NCBI RefSeq assembly: GCF_954871325.1
Contig: NC_088775.1
Location: 63,217,561-63,281,560, forward strand
From: Gordionus sp. m RMFG-2023
Lineage: Eukaryota; Nematomorpha; Gordioida; Chordodea; Parachordodidae
DNA length: 64,000 bases
Reading direction: 5' to 3'
In this document: piece after piece, positions 34,241 through 46,400 of the stretch
How positions within the stretch are numbered: position 1 is the first letter of the stretch
Layout of the letters: each line of letters begins with the position of its first letter
Position numbers and translations under genes: made by a program
The notes under the pieces: generated by a model
Databases searched by the model: none
Told to the model about the DNA's origin: nothing
The model's input: the letters and a program-made list of their open reading frames with translations, nothing else

Positions 34241-34458
34241 CCAATAACAGAACAAAAAATAATCACATGCCTCAAGCATATGAAAAACAACAAAGCTAGG
34301 GGTCCATATGATATTTCAATAGAAAGCCTTAAAGCACTAGGATATGATGGAATATATTTACTCACAAATCTATACAATAAAATACTTGGAAATAAAAAGG
34401 TTCCCCAAAAATGGAGGTAGAGCTATCTAGTTCCTATCTTCAAAAATAAAGGGGAACA

Positions 34459-36379
34459 ATTAATAATTGACAATAAATTTTATAGCGCCATTGCTAAAAC
34501 TTAATTATATTTTATTTGAGATTTAAATAATAGAACTAAATATTTACCGTCGTTATTGAGATATTTATAAAATTCCTGGCATGACATATTATATATTTGT
34601 TTAACCATTAGCTCGGCCTCTAATGTTGTTAAAGCAATCCGATTTCTCTCCTTTATCCAGGCAGTCCTCATCAGGCTAAAAATGAGCTCGGATGAGGCAT
34701 TAGAATGAGGTAAGGAGAAGACACACTCGCATATTTTTTCCAAGCATGGGGATTTATCGTTATTACGAAAAAATTCTACCCATTTCTCCTCTGCTTTTAA
34801 ACCATCTAACTTTAAGTATTTTGGCGAATCATAAATAATGGAGAGAATTACAATCTTCTCAAACAAGACATCAATATTTTTCGGTATTTTTAATATATAT
34901 ATTAAATTATAAAAACCATCTGGTTTCTGTTCCAAGGTCATAATATTTATACATTTGTAAATAGAGTTATTAAAATAAAATTTTGATTGTAAATATTCTA
35001 AAATTGTCTTAATAAAAATATCTGCTTCATTTAAAAATGTATTAATTATAGTATTATTTGAACATTTTAATATAATATTTTTAGCAATAGCGCCATAAAA
35101 TTTATTATCAATCTTTAACTGTAGAGATGAACAGAGCTGTAGCATGATTTTGTGATTTTTTTTAATAAAGAATATTCTGATTGCAACTGAATATTAACTG
35201 CATGAAGTAGATTTCCTACATGTGAAACGAATCCCAAATATGCTTCTGCCATTTCATACTCGAAATTTTTTTTTTAAATTTTAGGACAGCTTTTAAATCT
35301 ATATTTAAGAAGTTTTTTTAAGTTTGTAAAATTTTAAAATTCTATCGATGGCAAGTATTAATGACAACCACCTGATAGGTATATATCGCAACAACTCACA
35401 CCATTCCAAGTCAGACCACTTCACCAACTCTTTTAATTCATTAACTCTTTTAGTTGATGAACTAAATTCGTTAAAACATTTCATCACAATTATTTCGACA
35501 TCCACAGATAGTACATTCATTACCTTCTTGCAAGAATTATGTAGAATATACAGCCAATTGGTATTAATTTATTATAATGATGCCTCAATTCGGTAACTTT
35601 GGTTTTTGCCAAAATTTACAGAGGCATTATCAGCGCAGAAAGCTGACATGCAAATCATTAACCTGAATCAGCTATATTTACCATTATGTGGCTAGCAACA
35701 TTTTTGGATTTTTCACTACCAGAGGAAAATTTTTTAACAGTTTTATTGAAATATTCTTATTCCTGTTAAAATAGGAAGGGGGAAATGTTTTAATATTTCC
35801 CTTATTAGATGCATCTGTTAGAATTGCATATAAATGCCCATCTTTCAAATCGTCTAGAATTGACCTCTAGGATTCAGGTACCAAAACACTTGTGATAGCC
35901 TTGCTCATTTTTGTTCTGTCACAAGTAAGGTTTGCACTTATATTGGAGTCGTTAAAAATCATGAGAAAAAGATTCGACCCACATTATGATGATATAGCTC
36001 TGTGCATGTTGAACTACATGATAGATGTATACGATTTCCGCAAATGTAGTTGCATCTGTATTATTTATTATTTTTGAGAATATTTTTGTATTGCAATCGA
36101 ATCGATGTAGATATACTCCCCTGCACTGACTTATATGAATGAAAGATTTATTATTGGATAAAAATAAAACAGGATAGAAAGAAATTTACAAACTAAAATA
36201 TAAAAATAATCAATTAATGTTTCTCAAAATTATTATTTATATATTAAATACGTTAAAATACTATAAAAAAAATTGCGATAGATTTTTGCGGGTTTGCGGA
36301 AAAGAGATGTCTGCGTGTAAACCAAAAAATTGCGGGAATCACCCGCTGATGGGGGGGGGGGGGAGATATGGCAACCCTG
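34459..36379 (-). mobile_element. Fossil hAT (KIAA1586/ZBED-like), copy 2
   Basis: Right end, inverted, CAGGGTTGCCA, preceded by ttgcggg-type subterminal repeats and a poly-G run. The left end is missing: similarity to copy 1 begins at 34,459, directly at the broken RTE. The transposase reads 35,305-35,520 (DLEWCELLRYIPIRWLSL) and 34,501-35,145 (214 codons ending in the dimerisation block HSNASSELIFSLMRTAW). Frame breaks separate them. Confidence 0.8.
34501..35520 (-). pseudogene. KIAA1586-like hAT transposase, C-terminal half
   Basis: Two open pieces on the minus strand. The upstream piece holds the Arg-Trp motif (IPIRWLSLILAIDRI). The downstream piece holds the late catalytic and dimerisation region, FSLPHSNASSELIFSLMR then RIALTTLEAELMVK. 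N-terminal parts exist only as scattered relics up to ~35,950. The gene is broken; the ~190-codon C-terminal frame without stops suggests moderate age. Confidence 0.75.
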
Positions 36380-36743
36380 AGTTATATGCGAAATAGATAC
36401 ATTCATTATGCATATGGGGTAAAATGAGACGGTTCATTGGAGGAAAATGATGAGGTTTTAAACGCGGGATTTAATACATATGGATCAAAGGTTAGTAGGC
36501 TAATATTGAATAATCAAATGATGCTAAAATAATGATATCCAATTATGAATGCCCAAGATGCTATTGGAGTTGAAATCTGGACAATAATTGCATACTTGAT
36601 ACTACCTGTTAAACTGATATTGAAGTCACGGTGTCTTAAAAACAAGGATCATATCTCTCTTGTGGATGTCCCAGTGCGATTTGTATTTGGGGGGGGGGGG
36701 GGGGTAGGGGAGCACGTCATGTTTTTAATTTTTTCTATTTACT
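36380..36743. other. No gene; poly-G tract
   Basis: The ATG frame at 36,545-36,823 crosses a 14-base G run (36,691-36,704) and has no family resemblance, so I treat it as chance. Confidence 0.5.
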
Positions 36744-37110
36744 TAAGAAAAATCATTAATTTACATGGACATACATCTGTTAGTAGTTATTTTTTTTTTT
36801 TTCTCTTTTTTATTTTATCGTAAAATTTTAGTTGCCATTTTAAATAAACGATGAAGACATTCTTTTATTGTGTTTATTTAAAAACATGTATGTTTTTTGT
36901 ATTTTTTAAATTGATATATATAATACTTGTATTTTTGGCGTTTAAAATAAAAAAGTTTTAAAAGAGGAAAAAAAATATATAATATAAAATGAAAGGTAAA
37001 ATTAGGGGTCTAATTTTTTAGCAACAAAATATAAAAAATATAAATGAATCACCTAATTAATATAAGAATATAAAAATGGTAAGTGAAAAATAAAATAAGA
37101 TAATCAATTA
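36744..37110. repeat. Dispersed AT-rich repeat, copy B
   Basis: Uninterrupted relative of 18,306-19,000. It lacks the 267-bp GGGCC element and so shows the pre-insertion arrangement. Confidence 0.7.
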
Positions 37111-37419
37111 ATAAAATAAAAAAATAGCATCCCGATAATGATAATAGATTAAAATTCACAAGCAATGTCTATATGCTCAATTGCTATTTGAATTAAATTA
37201 TTTAAAAAGAAACTTAATTCCTAAATTTAAATGTACTCTAACAAAATAAAATATTAACAATTCATGGTGCCCCCCCCTCTACCCCATAAAAAATTATTTA
37301 CTTTAGTAAAATTATAAAAAAATTTACTATAATAAAAATTGCTAATTTCAAACTCAAATGACATCTTAAGCTTCATTTGTTTTTATACGATATCTTAATA
37401 TCATGGCATCAAGTTATAT

Positions 37420-37493
37420 TCAAACTAAAGGATAAATAAATACTTTTTCGGCGAAATTTTTTCTCTCGTCATTTGGCATCTCCATTGTTCGTT
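37420..37493 (-). CDS. AAGAB-like exon 7, possible C-terminus
   Basis: After a 47-bp intron (37,494-37,540, ending atgatgttag) the frame continues KRTMEMPNDERKNFAEKV, matching LPHEQRKVHAEKV. It then reads FIYPLV and a TGA at 37,420-37,422. The family normally goes on with AKAFWMAIGG; a donor aaaaa|GTATTTAT at the V codon could lead to a further exon outside the part I can recognise. Confidence 0.65.
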
Positions 37494-40400
37494 CTAACAT
37501 CATATATGATAAAAAATAGGGAATATAGAAATAAATTTACTTTTTAATGAGTCAATTCGAGAAAACATATCTTCAAATGATAATACGGGGTCTAAAATAT
37601 TGAATGAATTTAGGGTATTGGCATCTATATTATAATTCGATTCATAACTTTGATTATTTTTAACATCGTTATCACTACCAATTATATTTGTTAGAAAGAG
37701 TCGTTCGAAATCGCTTTCATTTTGCTGTGTGCCTTTTATTTCTCCATTAATTTATAATTGTACGTTTAATTCATTATGTTAATATTAAATACATAAAAAA
37801 TAAAATACACTTCCTCTTTAACCGTCAATCATATTCAGAGACCCAGAAGGAATTGAATCGTGAAACAGGAATAATGCGCTATAATTTCCTAAACCTTATG
37901 TCAAACTAACCGAACCCTTATAAATCCCTTGAATTCGTTCAAAACGATTTCGAAAAATATTAATCTAAATGAAAAGACTGTAAATAATGGAACTTTAATT
38001 TTTTGGAAATTAATTAACAATTAAACCATTAAACTTTTATGCCAATATAGATAACTAACAAGACCGTCACTACCAAATTTTTTAAAAATAAAATATGATT
38101 CCCACGAAATAAAAAATATTATAAAAAATTTCCCAGTCTTCATTTCCAAAATAAAAAAATTTTAACTTAATTTATACCATAAAAATACCTTTCAAATGAA
38201 ACTTATGATAGTAATTTATTTTATTGTATATTCTTCATAATAAAGTTAATTCTGCAATAAAATTTTAAAGTAAAAATATATGGGCTAAATTTTTTAATTT
38301 ATAAAGGTTTATGATTATTTGGGGTAAAAATATAAACTTCAGTGATGAAAAACCATGAAAAAATTATAATAGCCATGTTGGTAATTTTTTTGGAATATTT
38401 TGAAGAAAATGGTTAAATTATAAATTAGTTAATTAAAATTTCAATAAAAATGTGCCATAGAAGAGTGGCAAAAGTCATAATTATTTTTAAATATTAAATC
38501 AAATAGTAAAAATCTTATTTGTAAAACATGTTATATTAATATTTAAGTGTAGAAGAACCCTAGAAAAAGATTCATTGTAGCAAACTATCTCATATAAATA
38601 CTTATTTATTTTTGGAAAACTGATTTTATTTAAAATTAGTATTTCAAAGCGTGTTTTTATAAGGGTTTCTGCTATTTTTTCAATAAAGTAGCGTCCTATT
38701 AACCACTTTTTACAATACTTCAAAAAAAATTTTTAAATATCTCTATTTTCACAATAAAATAAATATGATTAAAATTTTTAATATATATATTTTTTTTTAT
38801 TGTATCTTAATAATATAAACTGTCATCCCCAACTTTAGAGCGTTGATCAGAAAGTATAATCCGAATAAATAAACTTTCTTATTTAATTTAATATAATAAA
38901 ATTTTTAGAGACTGGGCCAGAAAATCAACTATCACATACTCATATAGCTCAAAAACTATTATACATACAGTTTTAATTCACATTTATTTAAAAATTAAGG
39001 ATTGGACTACATATTAATATTATAATTTAAATATTTTGCCATTGAAGTTACTAGTTGTATTTGATGATAAGACCTACCTGCATAACTTACAATGAAATAT
39101 AAATATAAATATTAATTTAAAAATTAAATTAAAAGATTAAGATTTTAGAATTAATTATAAATTTTAATAATTTATATATATATTTAATTATAATATAGCG
39201 AATATTGGAAAATAGCTCGTTTTGAGCCTAATTTTAAAAACGGTCAAGTCAATAATTTAGCCAAAACTAATAACTAAGCCTCAGATTCCGATAATAGATG
39301 TTTAGACCTTAATACCGTCTATGAGAAAAATGGTTAGCCTAATATTCAAAGTTCAGTTTAAACAAAAAGTGTTAGTATAAAGTGTCGAAAAATAACGTTC
39401 AACACTTTCCTGGCTAGATGGAGTATCCATAAAATTTAGCTTCCTGCGTTAGTGGGGATTGTGCACGCAAATTGCAACTGTACGGCTTTCATTTTTATTT
39501 AAACAAAAATATTTTTTGAATAATGTGTTTTTAAAATTTTAACTAAAAAAATACATTATTAATGTATAATATAAATATATATTTCTCGTTGTCGTTTCCT
39601 ATCTTTAGAATATATTTATTTACTATATTTTTTTAAATTAAATACTGTATAATAATAACAATTTTTACCGTATATTTATTTATTATTTGCTATCTTATTA
39701 TTTATTTATTTTTTCAAGCATTGTTTCTTTTTATTTTTAAAAATAATTTCCTTTTTTCAAATAAGCAGCCAAAAATAAATTATAATTACCAGAGTTGTTA
39801 AGGCTCCTTTTTAAAAATAGCCAACTCCCACTCCTACCTTCTCAAAGGAGCTAGCTCCAGCTCCAAGTAATGGAGTGCCACTCAATCCTTTCCTTTGATT
39901 TTCATTTTTTTTAGAAAGTACACAAAACAAAATTATATTTTTTTCATCAAAAAGGTTTTATTTATATTAAATGATATCCAAGATACAAATATGTATATAA
40001 GAAAATGATTTTCATAATAAAATGAATATTTATTAAAAAATATTCAAAAAACATGTCTATTTAGAATTGATTATTTTTATATTAAAATAAATTTTGAATA
40101 TTTATTCTACAAACATGTCTAGTTTGTAAAATTTTTTCTATCCTGTTTTATTTTTATTTTTACCCAATATTAAATTATCATTTATTCATTTTTTTTTCTT
40201 TTTTTTTGTTGTGTCATACTCTATAGTAGGCCTATTCAAAAATAATTCGAATATTAGATTCGATTCGAATAATTCGAATCTAATCGAATAATTACGAATA
40301 ATAAAAAATTATTTGTTTTATCTGAATACGAATAATCATTTATTCGATTCGAATAAAACGAATTATTCGTAATATTTAATAAATTGTTTAATAAATCTAA

Positions 40401-43400
40401 CATTTGTCATTTCTATTTGTTGACCTGCCAATCGGACAGGTGATGTGTTTGTGTTTATAAAAATTCTAGCAGAAATTTAAAAATTTCTGAAGTGAAAATT
40501 TAAATTTTTATTTGCCACATTTTTTGAATCTCACGAAAAGTTTATTTTTTGAATCTCATAATAAATTATATTAAAAATGACACAAACCAGAGGTACATAA
40601 AAATATATTACATTTCTACAATAATTATTGTTAGCTAGCCTAATTATGTTAGAGGAGATTGCTTCTGATGAAATTATGCTTGATGTTGAAGATGAGAAAA
40701 TTTCCTCACAAAAATATGGGATCAATATCAAATCCTTAAAGATAGTGAAAAGGCTGCTTGCAATTATTGCAAGAGTATTATAAAATGTAAAGGCAAAACA
40801 ACATCTCTTATTAATCATTATAATAGGTTTCATTCACACCTTAGTAAAAAAAATAATAAAATTGACATTTTTTTAAAGTCTACACCAAATTCTTCAAAAA
40901 AAATTAATTTTAAGGATAATTTATTAAAATTATTAATAAATCATAATATTTCTTTTATTTATTTTATTAAAAAAATTAATTCGAATTATTTGAAATATTC
41001 GAAATATTCGAATCGAATACAAATAGTAGATTTTATTATTCGTACGAATTTAAATAGTAAATTATTCGATTCGAATTCGTTTTTGAATAGGCCTACTCTA
41101 TAGGTATCACATTTATATTATAATATATAACCAGTTATTTTATTTGACAGCGTTTATTTTAAAATTATGAAGAAACAATCAGCTATTAACTCTTATTTTA
41201 AGTTAAAGTTAAAAAAATGTCAAGCAACATCACCTCTACAAACTACTAGTAATACTACATCAGAAATTTCAGAAACTGATTCTTCTCATAGTTAGTGTAA
41301 ATTTATATTATTTCATGACTTATATGATATTGATATAGGGCAATACCTATATATTATTATTTCATATATATTTATTTTATATAAGATAAGAGACAGACAT
41401 TTATTATTAATATTATCATTTTTGTATAATAATTTTAATTATTAAAATAAATATATTCACTCATATTTCAAGATATGAATGAAGCTAATAATCTAGAAAA
41501 TGATCCTCACTACACTCAGGAGGAAGATGGTAAATAGTTTAAAATTTAACCCAAATTTTTCAATTTATATATTTTTGACAATATCAATAGGAGTAGGAGA
41601 TTATGGTGTTTCATTATTACATTTTGATTTTAAAACAAATAAAGACGAAGAAGAGACTCAATCATCTTCATCTAGCAGCTCAGTCTCTCATTGTCAAGAG
41701 GCAACTAGTAATTGATTTATTAAAAATATTATATTTTTTTGTTAATCTTTAAAGATATAATGTTTATGACCTTTTTCTAGTTTTTAATACTGAATATCTA
41801 TAATTTTACTGATCAACTTTACTGATAATTTTCATCAGGGTTGGGCACTACAGTATAGCAAATACTTGTATCTTAAATACAAGATAAATTTTGTGTTTGT
41901 TCATTTTCAGCATGCCCTTCCTTCGCCCATCCTGATGACCATTATTATTTATGACTCTTTCGCTCATTACAATTTATTAATTATAATATTTTTAGTGTCA
42001 AAAAAGTCCTCTAATGGTTCAATTCAAATCCCAGGTGACCTTGGCCAGAATAACTCAAATTAAATTAAACAATTACGCGAAAAAAGATATCCATGGAAGG
42101 CAAAGATCATTTCAAAAATCATGGTATAAGGCCGAGACTGGTTGGAGTATAGTGTAGAAGCTAACGCTGCCTTTTGTTTTCCATGAAGGAAATACTTGTG
42201 TAATCCAAGTGATGAATTTGGACAAACGGGATTCAGAAATTGGAAAAATGCGTTAGATAACAAGAAGGGACTGCTAAAACACGAGAGCTCAAAAGCTCAT
42301 TTAAATTCAATTACAATATGGCATGATAAAAATCAAAATATAAACAGGTGATCAAATTAATCGTAATCAATATTATATTAAATCAATATTTGATTTGATG
42401 CTATTTCTTAGCATACAAGAGCTAACTTTCCGTGGGACTGATTCAACAAATATTACGGATGCTGCAAAAGATGAAAACATAATTTATTCTTCTGGGCTAT
42501 TTATAGCAATGTTTTCCTACACCATCCAAAAAGACCCTGAATTAAATAAAATTATGAAATTTATACCCCAAAATGCCCAGTATACATCACCACAGATTCA
42601 AAACGAAGTAATATCCATTGTGGCATATGGTGCTTGAACATATTTCAGACATATATAATAAAAGCGAGATGCCTTTTTTTTGTCTTAAGGCTGATGAGAC
42701 AAAAGATGCTTCAGGTTGTGAAAACCTGAGCATAATAATTCGCTATATTTTTTCTGGAGAAATCTAATAAAATTTAATAGGAATCATTAATTTAGAGTGT
42801 CTTTCTGTTGAAAGCATTACAGATTGCATTTTAAAGCAACTTAATGATCTAAATATTAATTCAGCTAATGCCAGGAATATGATGGTGCAAACGTTATGTC
42901 TGGCCGAAATGGAGGAGTGCAAACACTTCTTCAAAAAAAAATTAATAAAAATGTTCCTTTTATACATTGCTACAGCCACAAGTTGCATCTTGTGGTTCAA
43001 AATTGGTATAATAATATTGTTTTTATTTCTAATTTTTTTAATTTATCAAATGCATTGTATAATTTTTTCAGGCGTTTTAACGTATCATGTAAATATACAG
43101 GCCACACTCTTAAGAGACTTTTAAACCAGAGGTGGACTGGTCATTTGAAAACATCTCGCATTATTTATGAGAATTTTGAGGCTATTGGTGAAGTATTATT
43201 TTACTTTTCTAATAAAACTCTTAATTCAGAGGTTTCAATTCATGATTCAGTCGAAGCCTCTGGTCTTTTATCTCAATGTATTAATATAAATTACATTATA
43301 TTAGCCATCATAATTTATGAGATATTAATTACAATAGATCCACTAAATAAGTATCTACAATCAGTAGGTACTAATCTAGTGGATGCTAAAAATTGTATTG

Positions 43401-46400
43401 ATTCTACTATCAATATATTAAAAAATAAAAGAAGTGATAATTCTTTTGCTTTGATTATGATTAAGGCTGAAAAACTTTTATCAAAATTTAATCTTACTCC
43501 CCAAAAATCATCACGGGTACGTAAAACGCCTAAAAATTTCCAAAATTTTTTAGTTGATAGCAAACTAGAATTCGATTGTGAAAAAGACTCCAATTGGAGT
43601 TCTTTAAAAAGGATATATTATGAAATTATAGATAACTTTGTGGATCGTTTTTTAGACCGATTTACAGAAGATGATTTTAATCTTTTTTCATCTTTTAATA
43701 CATTGTCCCTCCTTGACCCTGATTATTTTTTATCAGATAAAATGGCCCCATTACCTGTTAAACTTAAATATGGAAACATTGCATCATGAAATGAAGATAG
43801 CAAAAGGATTGCTAGCTTCGGAAGCTAAAGAAAATCATAATTTTGAAAATATCTTACATAATATGTATAAAAAAAATATAATCATGCATTTAAAGAATTA
43901 TATAAATGCTACTCAGCAACGATAATCATTGGAATATCAAGGGCTTCTTGTGAGGCCCCGTTCTCTACATTAAAGAGAGTTTTATCGAGCAGTAGAGAGT
44001 CTATGAAGGATAAACGTAAACAAAATTTAGTATTAATGGCGTATGAAAAAAGAATAACGCAGAATTTATCTTTTAGCTCATTTATATTAAAATTTAAAAA
44101 TAAAAATCGCCGTATTCTATTATAGTAATATTTTGTTTTGTATATGCATATTATAGTATTATTTTGTTTTGTATATTCATATTATATATAGTTTTAATTT
44201 TGTTATTAAATTTTTAATAAAAATAGGAAAAAATTTCTATGAATGCGTAATTATTTGTTTGATTTTAAAAAAATAGTGCCCCCCCCCCAAGTAAGCACTT
44301 GGCCCCCCTAAGTGAAAATTCCTGGCTACGGCCCTGGTAATATTTGTCCATTAAGACGAGACAGCCAAAATTCTTGTATGCAAAATAGGAATTCTTCCTA
44401 TTAATATGTATTTTAAAGTATATTGGTGCAAATAACGATTTATATAATATATGACGATTCATTTATATATTTATTTGTAGCATCAACATATATATATAAG
44501 GACATTATTTTGAAAAAACTCCTGATGGACAGAAGTATATTTTGAGGTCTGACCCACTACCTTGTATCAAAATATTTATAATCTCTAATTAGCTTTTAAA
44601 TAAAAATTAATATTTTATAATTAAAAAAATTACTTCTAAAAAATGTTATATTAGTTTTAAAATTCCTTAAGGAAGTGATGCATATTTAATGTTCTAAAAT
44701 AAGAAAAGAAATTTTATTTTATTTGGTATGGTGCCAGCCAGACGGCAGATTTGTTGAGAATTTTTAATTTTTGTCACAAATTATTTATTATGCCACTAAT
44801 ATTTATTGTTTATTAATATTAGAAAAATGTTAAATATTCGAGGTTTTTTAGAATTTTAGTTTTAATATTAATTACCACATTGACCATTTTAAGAAAAATA
44901 AATTACCTTATCATTGGTCTATATTTATTCGTATCAGGTCAATTCAGCGAAACTTTTATCGCGAATGTCGTTTATGGCGAAAAGTTTTTATAGCAAGGTA
45001 AAATCGCGAAATATTTATAGCGACAACAATTTCGCGAAGTTATTGTCGCGAATTTATTTCCGCGAAACCTTAACCGCGAATTTATTAGAGCGAAAACATT
45101 TTAGCGAAACATTTTACGCGAACACTTTATAGCGAATTTTTTATCGCGAATATGTTTGCGCGAAGTCATTATCGCGAGCGCATTACCGCGAAACAATAAA
45201 TATATTGCGAATGCATTTATTTAAAAGAAAACAACATATTTATTATTTGATGTTTTTTAATAAAAAATGATATGCTAGTATTGTAATATTATTTTTGTTA
45301 CAATTTATAAGTGTTCACGCCCAAGATTTTAAGTAAAATATATTTCTTAAAGTTCAAAAATATTTTTGAACATATTATGATAAAAATTTTGAATCTTCTT
45401 TGTAAATATATCTTTTTTGAGGAATTCTTTTGTGAAATTTATTATAAATAAATATACAATTTTTAGGTGAAATCTTTTATAGTTTTTTTTATCATTTTTG
45501 TAAAATTATCTATTTCTTAAGTATATTAAAAGAGGTGGGTTTTCTAAATAATTTTTTTTTGAATATTTATATTTAACTTATTTATGTTATTTTACAGTAT
45601 CTAGATCCTGTATCTAGATATAAAAATGTGATACCTGTATCTAGATAGATTTTTGATTAAAATATCTGTATCTAGATATTATTTTAGACGATGTATCTGT
45701 ATCTAGATCCATTTAAAAGTATCTTTTAAAAACTCTGTTATTTTATGATCTTTTTAAGGATAATATTTTAATGTGACAATTGTCATATTCGTTATTTTTA
45801 AGATTTTTGTAATTTTTTGACTCAAAAGGGTAAAAATATCACTTATATTGTAAAGATGTTAAATTATAAATTCAATGAAGATGTTCCTTGGAAATATGAC
45901 AATTATCATAATCGGTATTTTTAAACATATTAGATTTTTTTAACGCTAATGGGCAAAAATATGTATTTTTAATATGTTAAATTATAATTTCAATTAGGAT
46001 GTACCATATAAAAGCGACAATAGTCATAATCATTATTTTTAAAGTTTTTTTTACAATTTTTTGACGTAAATGGGCAAAAATATAAGTTGATACATGTTAA
46101 AATAAAATTTCATGAAGATGTACCATAGAAAAGTGACAATTGTCATAATCGTTATTTTATAACTTTTTTGACGTAAATGGGCTAAAATAAGTATTGCTAA
46201 CATGTTTAAATAAAATTTCAGTGAAGATGTACCATAGATAAGTTACAATTGTCATAATCGTTGTTTATTTTGAATTATCATGAAATTTTAATTTAACAAG
46301 TATACAATCTATATTTTAAATTCAAAAAACTTTAAAAATAAAGATTATGACAGTCACTTATCTAGGGTATATTCACTAAAGTTTTATTAATACATATTAA

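Larger units (their letters stand above)
31443..34458 (+). mobile_element. RTE-like LINE, split by a P-like element
   Basis: Starts with a tRNA-like/Pol III-type head (gccggggtggcctaatgggt … ggttcaatcctgg, 31,443-31,523). The coding pieces are an APE N-terminus, the APE C-terminus plus linker, and an RT N-terminus. It is interrupted by the element at 32,780-34,240 and ends at 34,458, where a hAT sequence takes over mid-RT. The rest of the RT is absent. Confidence 0.85.
31663..34458 (+). pseudogene. RTE ORF fragments: endonuclease and RT start
   Basis: 31,663-31,980 encodes the APE N-terminus (SLNIGTLKGKREF, DITCIQETKWKGQK with the catalytic Glu, then NRNGVGIIL). The middle of the endonuclease is missing. 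32,022-32,500 resumes with QIDYMLISRR and QHKLLVMDLHI (catalytic Asp/His region). 32,451-32,779 encodes the linker (AVARAKDMAYDDMYEELHTK, RWKEYFQELLN). After the nested element, 34,249-34,420 encodes the RT start (CLKHMKNNKARGPYDI). Reading frames differ between pieces, so at least three indels plus the internal deletion separate it from an active element. Confidence 0.85.

Noticed and set aside
36545-36823. Protein-coding ORF
   Set aside because: Passes through a 14-base G run and has no resemblance to any family; composition is that of chance.
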